In this document: positions 39,125-49,887 of the stretch, piece after piece
Numbering within the stretch: the first letter of the stretch is position 1
Layout: every line of letters starts with the position of its first letter
NCBI GenBank assembly: GCA_900660155.1
Contig: CABFPE010000345.1
Coordinates: 496,997-560,996, forward strand
Direction of reading: 5' to 3'
Source: Hofstenia miamia
Taxonomy: Eukaryota > Xenacoelomorpha > Acoela > Hofsteniidae
DNA: 64,000 nt
Notes under the pieces: generated by a model
Told to the model about the DNA's origin: nothing
The model's database searches: none
What the model saw: only the letters and a program-made list of their open reading frames with translations
Program-made: the position numbers and the translations under genes

Positions 39125-41205
39125 GGCACTCCAGGAAAAATTACGAGCATTGGCACTAGGTGTAATTGATTGGAAGTTTTATATAACTACAGTGTGTATT
39201 ATCAAGAACAACCGAATTCATGCCAAACTCCAGAGAACCACTGGAAACTCGGCTTCCAATCGAAATATTGAAGAGAATTATAGTAGCTAAAAAAACATTA
39301 ATAACCAGCTCTTGGTATATCCTGAACCGCAGGTCAACATTGCAATAATTGCTAAACTGTATTATACATTTTGATTTACTGAACTAAATTTTCATTTCTT
39401 TATGTGTAAATTAAACATCACTGAACAAAAACTTATTGTTATACAACTTCAACCACGAAAGAAATTATTTCTGATATGAAACAAAATACTAGTAGAAAAT
39501 AGCATTGCAAATGAGTATTGTGATTTTGGATAGAGATTCGCATAGGAAAAATTTCATATGATTTTATGCATTAAAGAACATCATTAGAATGCGCCCTCAT
39601 TTAGCCAGGGAAAATATTAAAGTTTAGATGAATATATCATGTATTAACAGGCATAAATATGCATTCTTCTTCACAATATTAAGTATCTTACACAAAAGTG
39701 ACTTGAAAAACATGATAATTGTGGTAAGGGAATTTCAAAATCATATATTTATTTCAAGCAGAAAAATTGTGTTTGAATGACTTAGTAACTATATCGCTTA
39801 TCAGAATTACTACTTAGTATCTTACATATAATATATCTACATAGAAATAGATTCCCACATAAAAACGTAATTGAAATTCAAAAGCTAGAATATTTTTTTG
39901 ATAATGAAAAACACTACAAACAGTGATGTCCTTTAAATCTTTTTACAGGAAAATCTATATTTAAAGGAAAAGATAAAAATGTAAGACATCCTTTTAAGAG
40001 ATTATACTATTTAGAAAGGATTAAAAACATGCGAATTAGAATTTACAAATCTATAACTCAAATTTGCAATCAAGGCTCGAGGTTTTCCTTTATAATGTAT
40101 TATGCCGATTTTGTGTAAAGATTTTGCTCTAAAATACATCAAATTTATGGAATGTTTAAAAATGAACAATATGGTGTGGGATGCTGTTAAATGTGCTATT
40201 TCAAAAATTTACTAAGAAACCCTGATAAAGAGGAGGATCGTTCGTTTGTAATAGAAGATGGAAAAACTGTTAACACAAAAGGCCATTTTATGACTGCTGA
40301 CATAATGTGTGAGTGTGTGAAATTGCACTTACTTATGTAGTGAAGCGAATTAGTTTCTCTTAAATCTGTAGGCAAGGTCACCAAATGCTAAACTGGTTGG
40401 GCATGGTAGGTGTTTGGATGCCTGACTAAGACTTATGAGTCAACTATTTCTTGTAAAAAATACACAATGTTGACATGATACTTTAAGCGATTTCATATAA
40501 AAGGATTAGCAGGATAATTTAAATATTCCTTAAAGTAAAATAGAAACGGGCATCACTCATTACAAATATATTGTAATAATATATTAACCTAATATTTCTA
40601 TTTATGTTTAAATTAAATTAAGCATGCCATCTTGTGTGAAAAAATTTAGTAATTCTATAAATTATAAGTTCGGATAATTTCATGATACAACTATTGCGTA
40701 AATTAATATAAAAGTAACACACATTTAAAATAAAACTGTAAAGCTTCAATTATTAAGAAATGTTTATTTGTAAGAAATTCTTCTTATAAAACATCGTCTT
40801 TAGTATTTACGTGATAGTTAAATAAGCTATATACAAACATTATTTGATGTCCAAAATTTTTTCAATTCTAAATATGTTACTGCTCTACTATATGCGTTAC
40901 TTGTTCATTTTGATAGAAAATAATTATCTAAGATATCCATAATTATTAACGTACGTCATTTCATACAGTGCAAAAACCTTTCTGCAAAATGTAAAATGTT
41001 AACATGAGAAAGTCATCTGGAAATTAGTTGATCTTAAATTTCTGCTTACAATTTGAAACAGATTTTCGCTTCAGACTTTGTTTGTAGTGCTATTCTTCAG
41101 GATAACACGTCAGAAATAGGAATGATTGGTTACTTGAACAACTCCTTAGATGGAATATTTAACCTTCAAGTTACATGAAACAAATTGCCTATGCCCTCAG
41201 CATTT
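36085..41205. other. anonymous A+T-rich DNA
   Basis: Holds a TA array at 39086-39119. A possible hAT terminus is at 38714 (CAGTGATGGGCATTC), followed by TGACC/CCCGACC words to about 39020, but no matching right end was found. Frames near 37193-37462 and 38880-39290 have no recognised family. Confidence 0.45.
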
Positions 41206-41281
41206 CCATGGATCTCTGCGATGTTTACATTTATGTATAACCAAATGTATACACAAATGTAAACATCGCAGAGATCCATGG
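41206..41281. repeat. 76-nt near-perfect hairpin
   Basis: Arms 41206-41232 and 41255-41281 are perfectly complementary over 27 bases (outer CCATGGATCTCTGCGATG...). After one mismatch, TGTATA pairs further, leaving a loop of only a few bases. It occurs in ordinary A+T-rich DNA without flanking TIR partners. It may be a small-RNA precursor, a foldback remnant, or an inversion artefact. Confidence 0.85.
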
Positions 41282-42539
41282 CATTTCGAAGTTCTACTGT
41301 CTGCGAAACGATCGAATTAACCATAACGAAAATGTATAATCTTGATGTCTTCAATCGAAAAGTTGTGCAAACAAAGAGTTCTATTTTGAGAGTCATCCCC
41401 TAATTCTCCTGAAACATTTGTTGTTTAGTAAATTGTTTGTAATTATTGAAATAAATAATATAGTCGCAGTTGTTGCATTGAATTAACCACTTTTCGTGCT
41501 CGACTTGGCTTTATTGATTCCAATTCAAACAGTTATCCTAAACTTTGTTGGAAGTATTGTTTTGTGTACTGCATCATCTTTAGCATACGGGTATGACTAT
41601 TTTTTGGAAAACTTTTAAGTGGTGAAATTGAAGTGGAGTTTTTAGGGTAGATAAGCAGCCTAGAAGGCTTGCTAAAATAGTATGCTGAAATTAGTTTCAA
41701 ACTGTGTGTGTAGTGAACAGCTTTAAGCGGATCAGCCTGGGTTACTGTTGTGCACTAAGTAAAATGAATCGAGTCGAGTCACAATTTTAAATTTATGATG
41801 GAGTGTAGTCGGGTCACTTTAAATAAAAATTACATGTAATACTTATTTTAGCAGAAAACTTAAACTTTAGTAATTTAAATAATATTGAAAATTGACATGT
41901 TGCTGAGTTGTAACCAACCAAAATTTTTCAATTTATACTAGAGTGACATAGAGCAATAGGCTAGACTTGGACCGTAACCCGTATTTTCAGTCATTGACTG
42001 GAATTTTGGATTCATTACTCAAAATTCAACTTATTAATCAATTATATATAAATGTGTATATTAATATTTAGTGTATTCACGCAGTGTCCCATAGTCTTGT
42101 ATAAGAGATTTTGACTAGGCGGCATACATGTGGTCACAGGCAAAACGATTGTAACTTTTTTGAAATGTCCCCTAAGTTCTAAATACCTTAGTTTTTTGTA
42201 CGAGGGGGATTATACTTTTGTTATATTTTCTTCATATCACGAAAAATTAAGCAAACAAACACAAGAAACAATAACACAATGTGTAATTTTCATAAAATTC
42301 AAATTAAATTATCAGATGAAAAAGCTTTTTACAAGGTCTCTATGAATTTTCTGGATGTTTGATGCGTCTGTCCTTCGTAGTTAAAAATTTTGCAACCGCT
42401 GACCTTGTATCAAAATTTGCTGCTCCAGACGAATTTAAAGTTATGCACATGCGATTATTAACAGTACTTCGAGACATGCTGCTTCTTCAATCGCTTTTGA
42501 TAAGAGTATGACACTTCACGATCCTCTCAGAGAGCATTT
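41282..42539. other. anonymous A+T-rich DNA
   Basis: GAGTCGAGTC/GTCGGGTCAC words near 41770-41820 and ACCGTAACCCGTATTTTCAGTCA near 41970 hint at a decayed hAT-type MITE. Matching ends were not established. Confidence 0.4.
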
Positions 42540-44330
42540 TGTGCGGTGATGTAACAATATATGGCTGCACTAACTTGTTAAACGTTGATCCTCTCATAGT
42601 GTTTCACAATAATTCATAAAGTTTCGCTGTTACTGATTTTCTTTCCTTAAATTACCCTGCTCAATGTGCAACAAAGTAACTAATTGCATTATCTGCAAAA
42701 GGTTAAACTGTTTCGTCACCGAATATTTCCGAAAATATTTCTCTTCTGCATTGACAATTCACTTGCATTGGTTGCATTAGCTACGTTGTACATGACCTGG
42801 ACTTGAATGTTTTTTCATCATTTAATCGCATTTCTAGAAAGCTATTGGCACTGAGAACCATCTCCTGGAGTACTGCATCGAATTGTTTGTGGCTGTAATG
42901 ACGAGTGAGTGTCGTGATTTTTTTGGAAGTGGCTCTGTATTTTCTTCTAAATCACAAGATTCCTGGTTCTTGTTCTTCTTTGCCACTAGGAAAGGGATGA
43001 TCTTCCATTAATTCAAGTGCTTTGAAGACTCTATCTCTATAACAAAGCAGATCTAGAAGCGTCAAAAATGTTCTTTGAGATTCTTTTTGCAAATTTTTAA
43101 GCTGCAACAGAATTTCAGCAAAAAGTATCGTCAATTTCCAATATATGGACAGTCTATTCCATGATTTAAAGAAGCCATGATCCTGATTCCGTTCAGTTTT
43201 TAAATCATTCTCTGAAATTGAATTCCAAGGCATTACCATAAATTCATGATTTGCGATGGTAACATCGACTAAAGTAAGTGCTCTGTGACCCGAAGAATGG
43301 AATTATGAGCCTATAGTACGCAAATCACACAAACAGTGTCAAACTTCCGAAACCCATGAGTCGATACTCTCAAATGCTTGGTCACTTTGATGTGTAGAAC
43401 AACATACATTTATAAGTCTATGACCTAAATATTTCGACATTTGTAACCAAGGACCTGACTTCTCATTCCAGGGTTGGCTGAATATCGATCCGTTGTTAAG
43501 CCAACCATTTTTCAGCAAAGGATGCTAACATGCATTGTGCACCACGTTGCTCACCGGTGGCATTCACCAATGAATACAGTACACATTGCACAGTTTGCAT
43601 CTAGGAAACGAACTGTTCCGAAAAGGTTGTTCGCGTTATACTTATCAACCAATTTGAATGCTAAATCAGCTCGATTAAATTAATCTGTCCTTCAGCTTCG
43701 ACTGCTCATTGATGACCACAATTTTCAGTATATCGAAATACGCATGTGGGCTTATATATTGAAGTGTTAAATCTTTGGGCTTAAATGAAATAGAATCAGC
43801 ATCCAGCCCATGATCAATGTGCAATATGGTTATCTGCATGTCTTTGAGCTATATGTCGGCTAGGCAATGACCATCTCGACAACGTTTTTGCTACAGATTC
43901 GTTATGCACATCTACTGCTAAACGAATTAAAAGTTGCACAACTCCATTATTATGTCTTTTTAGGACTTTTAGCCATGGGTGACTATCATTCTTTTTGTAC
44001 CATGCTTCTTTTGTAACTTGAGCTGATTGTGCAGCAGCATGCACCTGATTCTTCAAGTTATCTATTACACACTCGATTGTTTTTCTTTTGTCACAACGTA
44101 TTTCATCAGCAATGGGAACCTGCCCGTTTTCTTATGAGCCTCAACACGATTATCAAAACGTACACAGCATTCCATTCCTTTACGCTTACCCAGTTAGACA
44201 GATTTTAGACAATCAAATGTCTGTTGTAGTCATTTAGCATTTACTTTGCAACCTTCATACCAGCGGGTAGAATCATCATTGCTGCTTGAATCGAATGAAG
44301 AACTATGCGTTTGAGTAACCGGCCCAGTAA
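42540..44330 (-). pseudogene. decayed coding sequence of an unrecognised protein, possibly a processed pseudogene
   Basis: Minus-strand translation gives successive protein-like blocks across frames. FDSSSNDDSTRWYEGCKVNAK, then KGMECCVRFDNRVEAHKKTG, lie near 44290-44130. PIADEIRCDKRKTIECVIDNL running into an 80-codon open part ends at 43814 (HPWLKVLKRHNNGVVQLLIRL). ISFKPKDLTLQYISPHAYF and NLFGTVRFLDANCAMC follow near 43790-43600. A 95-codon open part (43239-42952) contains LLDLLCYRDRVFKALELMEDHPFPSG. Many stops and frame changes separate them and no introns are apparent. Amino acid use is balanced, unlike chance frames here. I cannot name the family; it lacks transposase, reverse transcriptase or protease motifs that I know. 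Confidence 0.45.
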
Positions 44331-46964
44331 ACGTAGTAGAAATAGGAATTAATTAGGCAACTTGAGAATTTCGTCACTGCGCGACATATGTGCCCCTCCC
44401 CCCAGTTTGTATGTTAGACAAGGCCATGCCATGCCTTGTTTTGTGTGAAAATAAAAGTTAGATATCAAATAATCAGGAAATGTAATATTCTACTGAAATT
44501 GCTCCATTTGAAAGTGCTTGATAATTTTGTAATTTTGTGATACATGTTTCAATTTAAATTTAAATGTCTTTTGTTGAAATATATTTCCCCACCCGTAGCA
44601 ATAGCCCGCTACCCGTCAGCCTTGGCCCGTGTTCAACTCTCAACGAGCCATATTTGTCCAACTGCAAGCAATAGCCAGGGTTTTGAAATAAATATTTTTC
44701 ATGTGAAACTTGCTGCAAAAGCCAGAAATGGTTTGTTATTAAACTATTCTTAGCAAAAAATGATTGTCATAAAAATTTTGGAGGCGTCATCATTACAACA
44801 CAAAGAAAAAGATTATAATTCTGGAAAAACTCATCTTTGAAAGCCAATGGAACATTTAGTGAAAATTAATTGTTTGCATCATTTATTTCACGGTTTGATC
44901 AAGTTTGCTTAGAACGTTAATATTGCTTTCCTTTGCGCAAGAATTCAATCTTTCCAAATCAAGACTGTAGAGAAATGTTCTCCAACTTTAAATAAAAAAG
45001 TAGTTTACAGTTTAGAACTATAATGTCGATAACAGTTGAAGTGCCCAGTGGGGTACGCAAGGAGGGGAAATGGTGGAATGTCTTCTCGTCAGGTTTTCAA
45101 AATTGATTTTGATTTGTTAAATCATAAAACATTTTGGCAAAAAAATAAAAAATATATAAATCTAAGATCACAAAATGCATTTTCTCAATATTTTCAAAAT
45201 TTTTAACGGGGCTTCATTGTTCACCCGTTTTAGTCGTGATTAAGCTCTCCTATCAGTCAGAAAATACTGCATATGCCCTTGGGTGTGCCTATAAAGTAAT
45301 GAGCATAGTAATTTGTAGTAATGTGTGTTGTGACAGAACATGAATATACGATAGGATTAATAATATACTTGGTATCATTTCTTATCAATAACCTTAGCTG
45401 CAGCTTATTGTTTTACCATTGACCAAAGTAGTAAAGCGAATAATTTTATCTGAGGCTCTTCGAATGTGGAAATTGTGCAGTGATTCGTTACAGCACCTGA
45501 CCAGATAAGGTCAAATCTGAAGAAGTACTTCAAAAAAATCAAATTTAGCATTGCAAAAGATGAGGCGCCAACTGCTCTATAGTTGCTTTGAGCCGTTTCG
45601 ATAGAAAGAACACAGCACAAGATAGAAAAGCTTAAACTTATTTAGCTGATTTAATTAGTAAAGCGCGACATTATATAATTCATTAATAAAGCAATCTAAG
45701 CGTTTTTTTCTTTTGGTTTTTTTAAAACACATGCTTATTCCTTCCTGACACGTTATTTCGTATTGAATATTCGCAAATTTGTATTGCTTAACTTGATAAT
45801 GAGATACTATAGTGTTGAAACCTCGACATTAAATTACATTATAATCAATGGTGGATTTTGCTGGAAATCAAATAGATAGACAATTGAGGTTGGCGGGGAT
45901 TTAAAGTTTTAACCCCAAACGGATTCATTTGTATACATTTTTGAAGATTTTAAATTAGAAACTCCAAGGTTGAATAGAAATTGATTAAAATTTTGATTAA
46001 TTTATATACTTAATGCATTTAATTTTTATCAATTTTATCCATTAACAACATATATGTTACATTTCAGTTTCTATGTTTTTTGTTTATTTTCGGAAGGCAT
46101 ATATAAAAATCACAACTTTTAAGTCAGGAATTTCGGATTCCAGATCTAAGAATGATTCTACAATGGAGTTGGGGTGACAAACTTTCTACACGGTTTGTTG
46201 TTTCTAAAAACGAATTGTCTTTAAGTTTGCCACAACTAGATTCACTACAGGTTCAAAGTCAGAATTTGTCGCGCTGTAGGCCAGGTCGCGAATTTATGTC
46301 GAAAAAGAATATGATACAATTCTCTATATTTAGTGTTTTTAGATTTTAAATATCTTCGTTAGTTCGTGAGTTATAGGCGGGTTATAGGCATTTAAAAATT
46401 TTTGTTGAAGTCATCACAAATTTGAAAACTTTTTGGGGAAAATAGGACTAAAGATGCCATATATGTGAAAAATTATCAATGAGTATCTAGTATGTCCATG
46501 TCCTCCTACTCTCAGTGATAAAATTTTACATCTTGATGAAGTCTTTTTAAATTACATGGAGAAGTTTTTAGTGAAATATATGTGAATGTAATAATAGTAG
46601 AGCTAAGTATAATGCGATCAGAAAATTACTTCAGTAACCTATAGAATTCTTGTCTTAATATTATTAAAGATCATAGCCTTGAAGCCATGCCAAACGGAAG
46701 AAGAGGTCACAAACAACAAAGACAATTGGATATCTGGTTTACGAGTTTTAGAGCAACACAATGTCTACCTGTTGAAGATTAACTTATTCAAGTTTATAAG
46801 AAGCAATATAGAACATTTGAGGAGAAAAGAATCGGAATATGGCAAAAATATAAGAGTTACTTTTATTGTCAACAAATAGAGTGGTGAATAAAAAATGAGC
46901 TGTTTATTGATTCTAAATACAATGACATTCCTGAACAAGAAATATAATACGAATTTGAACTATA
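44331..46964. other. mostly anonymous DNA
   Basis: A hAT-like terminus CAGTGGGGTACGCAAGGAGGGG lies at about 45049, but no partner end was found. GCAATAGCC occurs twice (near 44599 and 44669), the second before CAGGGTTTTGAAA, another possible hAT terminus. Frames near 45405-45620, 46152-46349 and 46679-46879 are unrecognised. Confidence 0.4.
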
Positions 46965-47061
46965 AGGTGCTCCCATAAGTTCTGTTACAGCTTCAAAAAA
47001 CATTTTTATAGGCTACCTATTAAAACAAATGTTAATTATTACATTTATTCACAAAAACAAA

Positions 47062-47400
47062 CTATTCCTCAAAGTACACTCTATCATTTTCCACCACTTT
47101 GTGCCATCGATTTACAAGCTTACGAATTTGCTGAAAGTACGACTCTGGTTCTTTCGAGGCAAATAGTTCATGACACGCTTCTTCAATTTCATCAAATGAT
47201 TGCAGCCGGCGGCCTTTCAAAGAAGTGCTACATCGATCGGAGAAGGCCGTAATCTGATGGTATGGTGGGGTAAAATCTCCATAGCCCTTCTTGCAATGTG
47301 TGGTTTGACGCTTTTGACACACCAAAATGAGAAAGATCTCAACCAATTTGTTACGAACGCGGCGGTAGAGCGATCAATAAAAACACATAGTACAGTGTAC
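47062..47400 (-). pseudogene. mariner transposase C-terminal remnant
   Basis: Reading from 47400 downwards, one frame gives KPHIARRAMEILPHHTIRL, matching the DNARPHxARR block just after the second catalytic Asp. After a frame change, LKGRRLQSFDEIEEACHELF, then IRKLVNRWHKVVENDRVYF, match the usual mariner end (LFAxKxxxFYxxGIxKLxxRWxKCIxxxGxYF). The third catalytic Asp region is destroyed. Upstream parts were removed by deletion and by the hAT insertion at 47402. Confidence 0.7.
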
Positions 47401-47844
47401 ACAGTAACGTACAGACGAGGAGGCCAGGGGGACATGGCCCCCGCTCGAGATATAATGGCCACTCCGTTGGCTCCTAACTAAAAAATTGGTCAAATGAATT
47501 TTGATTTTCATACCGATTGACTCTGAATCAATTATGTTCATTTAATATATCCGAGGTCTTTGGATGAATATAGTGATTGACATGCTGTTCATCCTTATAA
47601 CCTAGGGTAGCGCCCGTATCGGGCATAAACAAAGGCGTACAGGCACAAACACGGACCCGGTATACGGGCTCTAAATGGAGCATGATTTCTTGTTGTAGTA
47701 TGAAGATGCTAATTTTTAAATCCATTTGTTTGAATTACATTAAACCTATTAAGTAATAGGAATATTTTCGCTATTCTATATATCGATTTCTGAATATGTA
47801 TTTCATGAAAGACAATACACCATAACGGAATTATATTATTTCTA

Positions 47845-48400
47845 CAGTAAATGCCGCATATACAAGTCATTCTGCTCCAAGATAACTTCGCAACGATGAG
47901 AAAAGTTTTCTCAAGATTTCACCAATTCTTATTTATTTAATCTCTGGCTTGATTTTTTCTATCAAACCTTCAATGTCTGGGGTTTAAACTGATGATCAAA
48001 CACTTTCTTTAAAAATGCCCCAAAAGTAATAGTCAACATGTAAAAATCTAGAGAACCTGGAGTAAAAGGAGTCCAAATCCACTCCAAATACCACGATTTT
48101 CATGAAAATTATTTGAAAGCAATTATGGAAAGCGAGATGGCAACACCATCATTTTGAAAATTTGTTGTTGATATCATTTTATTTGCTCAAAGATGTTGCA
48201 TGATGTGTAGTTAAGCTGGGGCTTTATTTGTTTTTTTTGTGCTGAGCTGTGTCAATTGGGCATATCAAATTTCTCATGCAGTTATGGCGAAAAACATCCA
48301 TCCGCAAAACAGAGATCCAATCAATAAATATTGATGAAGTTTACCTTCCATTGTGAGGATATTTTAGAGCAGAATGATTCACATAGTCCAGCATTTACTG
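47845..48400 (-). mobile_element. mariner-like element inserted into the hAT element
   Basis: The left end CAGTAAATGCCGCATATA and the reverse complement of the right end, CAGTAAATGCTGGACTAT, are followed on both sides by TCATTCTGCTC(C/T)AA(G/A)ATA. TA flanks both ends (47843-47844 and 48401-48402). It is 556 bp and keeps the 3' part of a transposase on the minus strand. Confidence 0.85.
47880..48045 (-). pseudogene. DD37D-type transposase C-terminal scrap
   Basis: The minus-strand frame reads HVDYYFWGIFKESV, stop, SSV, stop, TPDIEGLIEKIKPEI, then EILRKLFSSLRSYLGA. This follows the pattern CDFFLWGYLKSxVY...TIEELKxxIxxEI...V. The Asp of VDYYFWG would be the third catalytic residue. It lies inside the 47845-48400 element in the expected orientation. 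Confidence 0.65.
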
Positions 48401-48617
48401 TAGAAATATGATAATACCGATGTTTATTAGTCTTTATTTTGTATTTTGTTTCTCTCAAATTGAAAAAAAGTATATATATATAAATTTCAGCTGAGCCTCA
48501 CCTCAGATATTTTGCCTCCCCCCTGGTGCCTCCCCTAATTCAATATTGCTGGTACGCCACGGAGTGCACATAAGAGAACAATTTTTTGCAAGCGTAACAG
48601 AAATCTTGGGACAACCT

Positions 48618-49620
48618 AATATGATTGAAAATGTCTTGTCGGGTCGGGTATAGGGTTATTTTATTGTAAACATCCAATGTAGTAATGCTACAAGAGCTTA
48701 TATAAGCTTTGAATGTACATGGAAATCACTTAGATACGTTTGTTTGATTGTTCATACTAATTTCATAATATATCGCAAATCAACAAGTCTATGGCTATTC
48801 TCTAAATTCTTTCATGATATACTAGATTTATGTGGTTCTTGTCATCATGTTTTGTGAAAAAATACTAATCTTACAAAATAATTTTTGAAATTGATTTTAA
48901 TTGACTACTAAATAGATCCTTATAAAAATGCATTCTGTTATTTATGTATGCATTTGTGTGTGTGCATATGTCGACTTCAAATTTTAACATAAAATGTAAT
49001 TTCACACACAAAGGTTTTTTCGCCTTGTGTACAAATATCCACTAATTGAAATTGCAAATTTAAAGCTTTTGATGGAGAATCTAATTTACGCATTTCTCTT
49101 TGCTTGAAGTGCCACTATAAACACATAAATTTTCAAGTAGCGAAATTTGCTAAATATAATTCAATGTAACTTTACAGTTAACGTAATTCTTATTTTCCTT
49201 CAAAATTACAAATCCAATGCATTACTTGGGAATATATTTTTGCATAGCTCTGCATTTGCTATGACCTATTTTAGATAATGGGTTGACCTTGTACATTGCA
49301 GCATTAACTTTTTTCTATTTCTTATGAAATATACATTAAATTTTCCTCAAAATTTTGTGCATAGTTAAGATACGATGTTCGAAGTTAAAAATTTATTAAA
49401 AAAATTCTGAAATAGAATTGGTTAACAATGTTAGTTTGAAAATAGATGCAAGACTTTTTTATCAATATCAATATATAAAAAAACGCAGATGGGCAGGGTG
49501 ACCTTTTCGTGACCCGGTTTTAAGAATGAAAAACGATATGGTTGAAGCTTTATTAGAGATTAGAAGTCTTATAGTTAAATTCAACATCATTATATTAATG
49601 AAAAGGAAAAAGGAAAACTG
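48618..49620. other. anonymous A+T-rich DNA
   Basis: No supported feature. Confidence 0.5.
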
Positions 49621-49887
49621 AATTTTCTATTAAGTTCAGGAGATCTCAAATTCGAACTTGTAAGAACTCATCCACACTAATTAATTGTTGACTTTGAAAA
49701 TGTGAGTAACTTTAACTATACATGCACATGTAGTGAGTGCTCATTTTCTGATCATAATTTATCATGTGTGAGTCATGAAAATCTTTAAATATCTAGTGGA
49801 AGTTCAAAGGTTATTTTATGTGTTAAATATAAATTGGGAAGGAATTATGGAACTACATTTTCATATATTGATAGGCAGATAAAATGA
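49621..49887 (+). pseudogene. LINE endonuclease C-terminal scrap
   Basis: One frame reads NFLLSSGDLKFELVRTHPH, stop, LIVDFENVSNFNY, then CSECSFSDHNLSCVSHENL, stop, SSGSSKVILCVKYK. This follows the CR1-like endonuclease end: LxQLITEPTRxT, TLIDxIFxN, then LSDHxLV with the catalytic His, then a basic RxYKNF stretch. About 89 codons with two internal stops. It has the opposite orientation to the LINE at 29.6-34.2 kb, so it is a separate, older insertion. Flanking parts were not recognised. Confidence 0.6.

Larger units (their letters stand above)
47402..48562. mobile_element. hAT-type element inserted into the mariner element
   Basis: The left end CAGTAACGTACAGACG corresponds to the right reverse complement CCGTGGCGTACCAGCA, a degraded CAGTGGCGTAC terminus. 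Flanking 8-mers are AGTGTACA (47394-47401) and AGTGCACA (48563-48570), seven of eight identical. Subterminal sequences GGCCAGGGGGACATGGCCCCC and GGGGAGGCACCAGGGGGGAGG are G/C-rich against an A+T-rich background. No hAT transposase is recognisable, and about half the interior is another insertion. Confidence 0.75.
46965..48617 (-). mobile_element. mariner-like element, outer layer of a three-level nest
   Basis: The left end AGGTGCTCCCATAAGTTCTG matches the reverse complement of the right end, AGGTTGTCCCAAGATTTCTG. Both continue with TTAC and CTTCAAAAAA/CTTGCAAAAAA. TA precedes the left end; the right flank is AATA. Once the inserted 47402-48570 is set aside only about 0.48 kb of mariner remains, so it was internally deleted as well. 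It keeps the C-terminal part of a transposase on the minus strand. Confidence 0.75.

Noticed and set aside
41206-41281. tRNA or other structured RNA gene
   Set aside because: A single long stem without cloverleaf or conserved tRNA boxes. No tRNA or rRNA signature was seen anywhere in the window by eye.
45049-45300. hAT element starting CAGTGGGGTACGCAAGG
   Set aside because: Left-type terminus only; no inverted partner or 8-bp duplication was identified.
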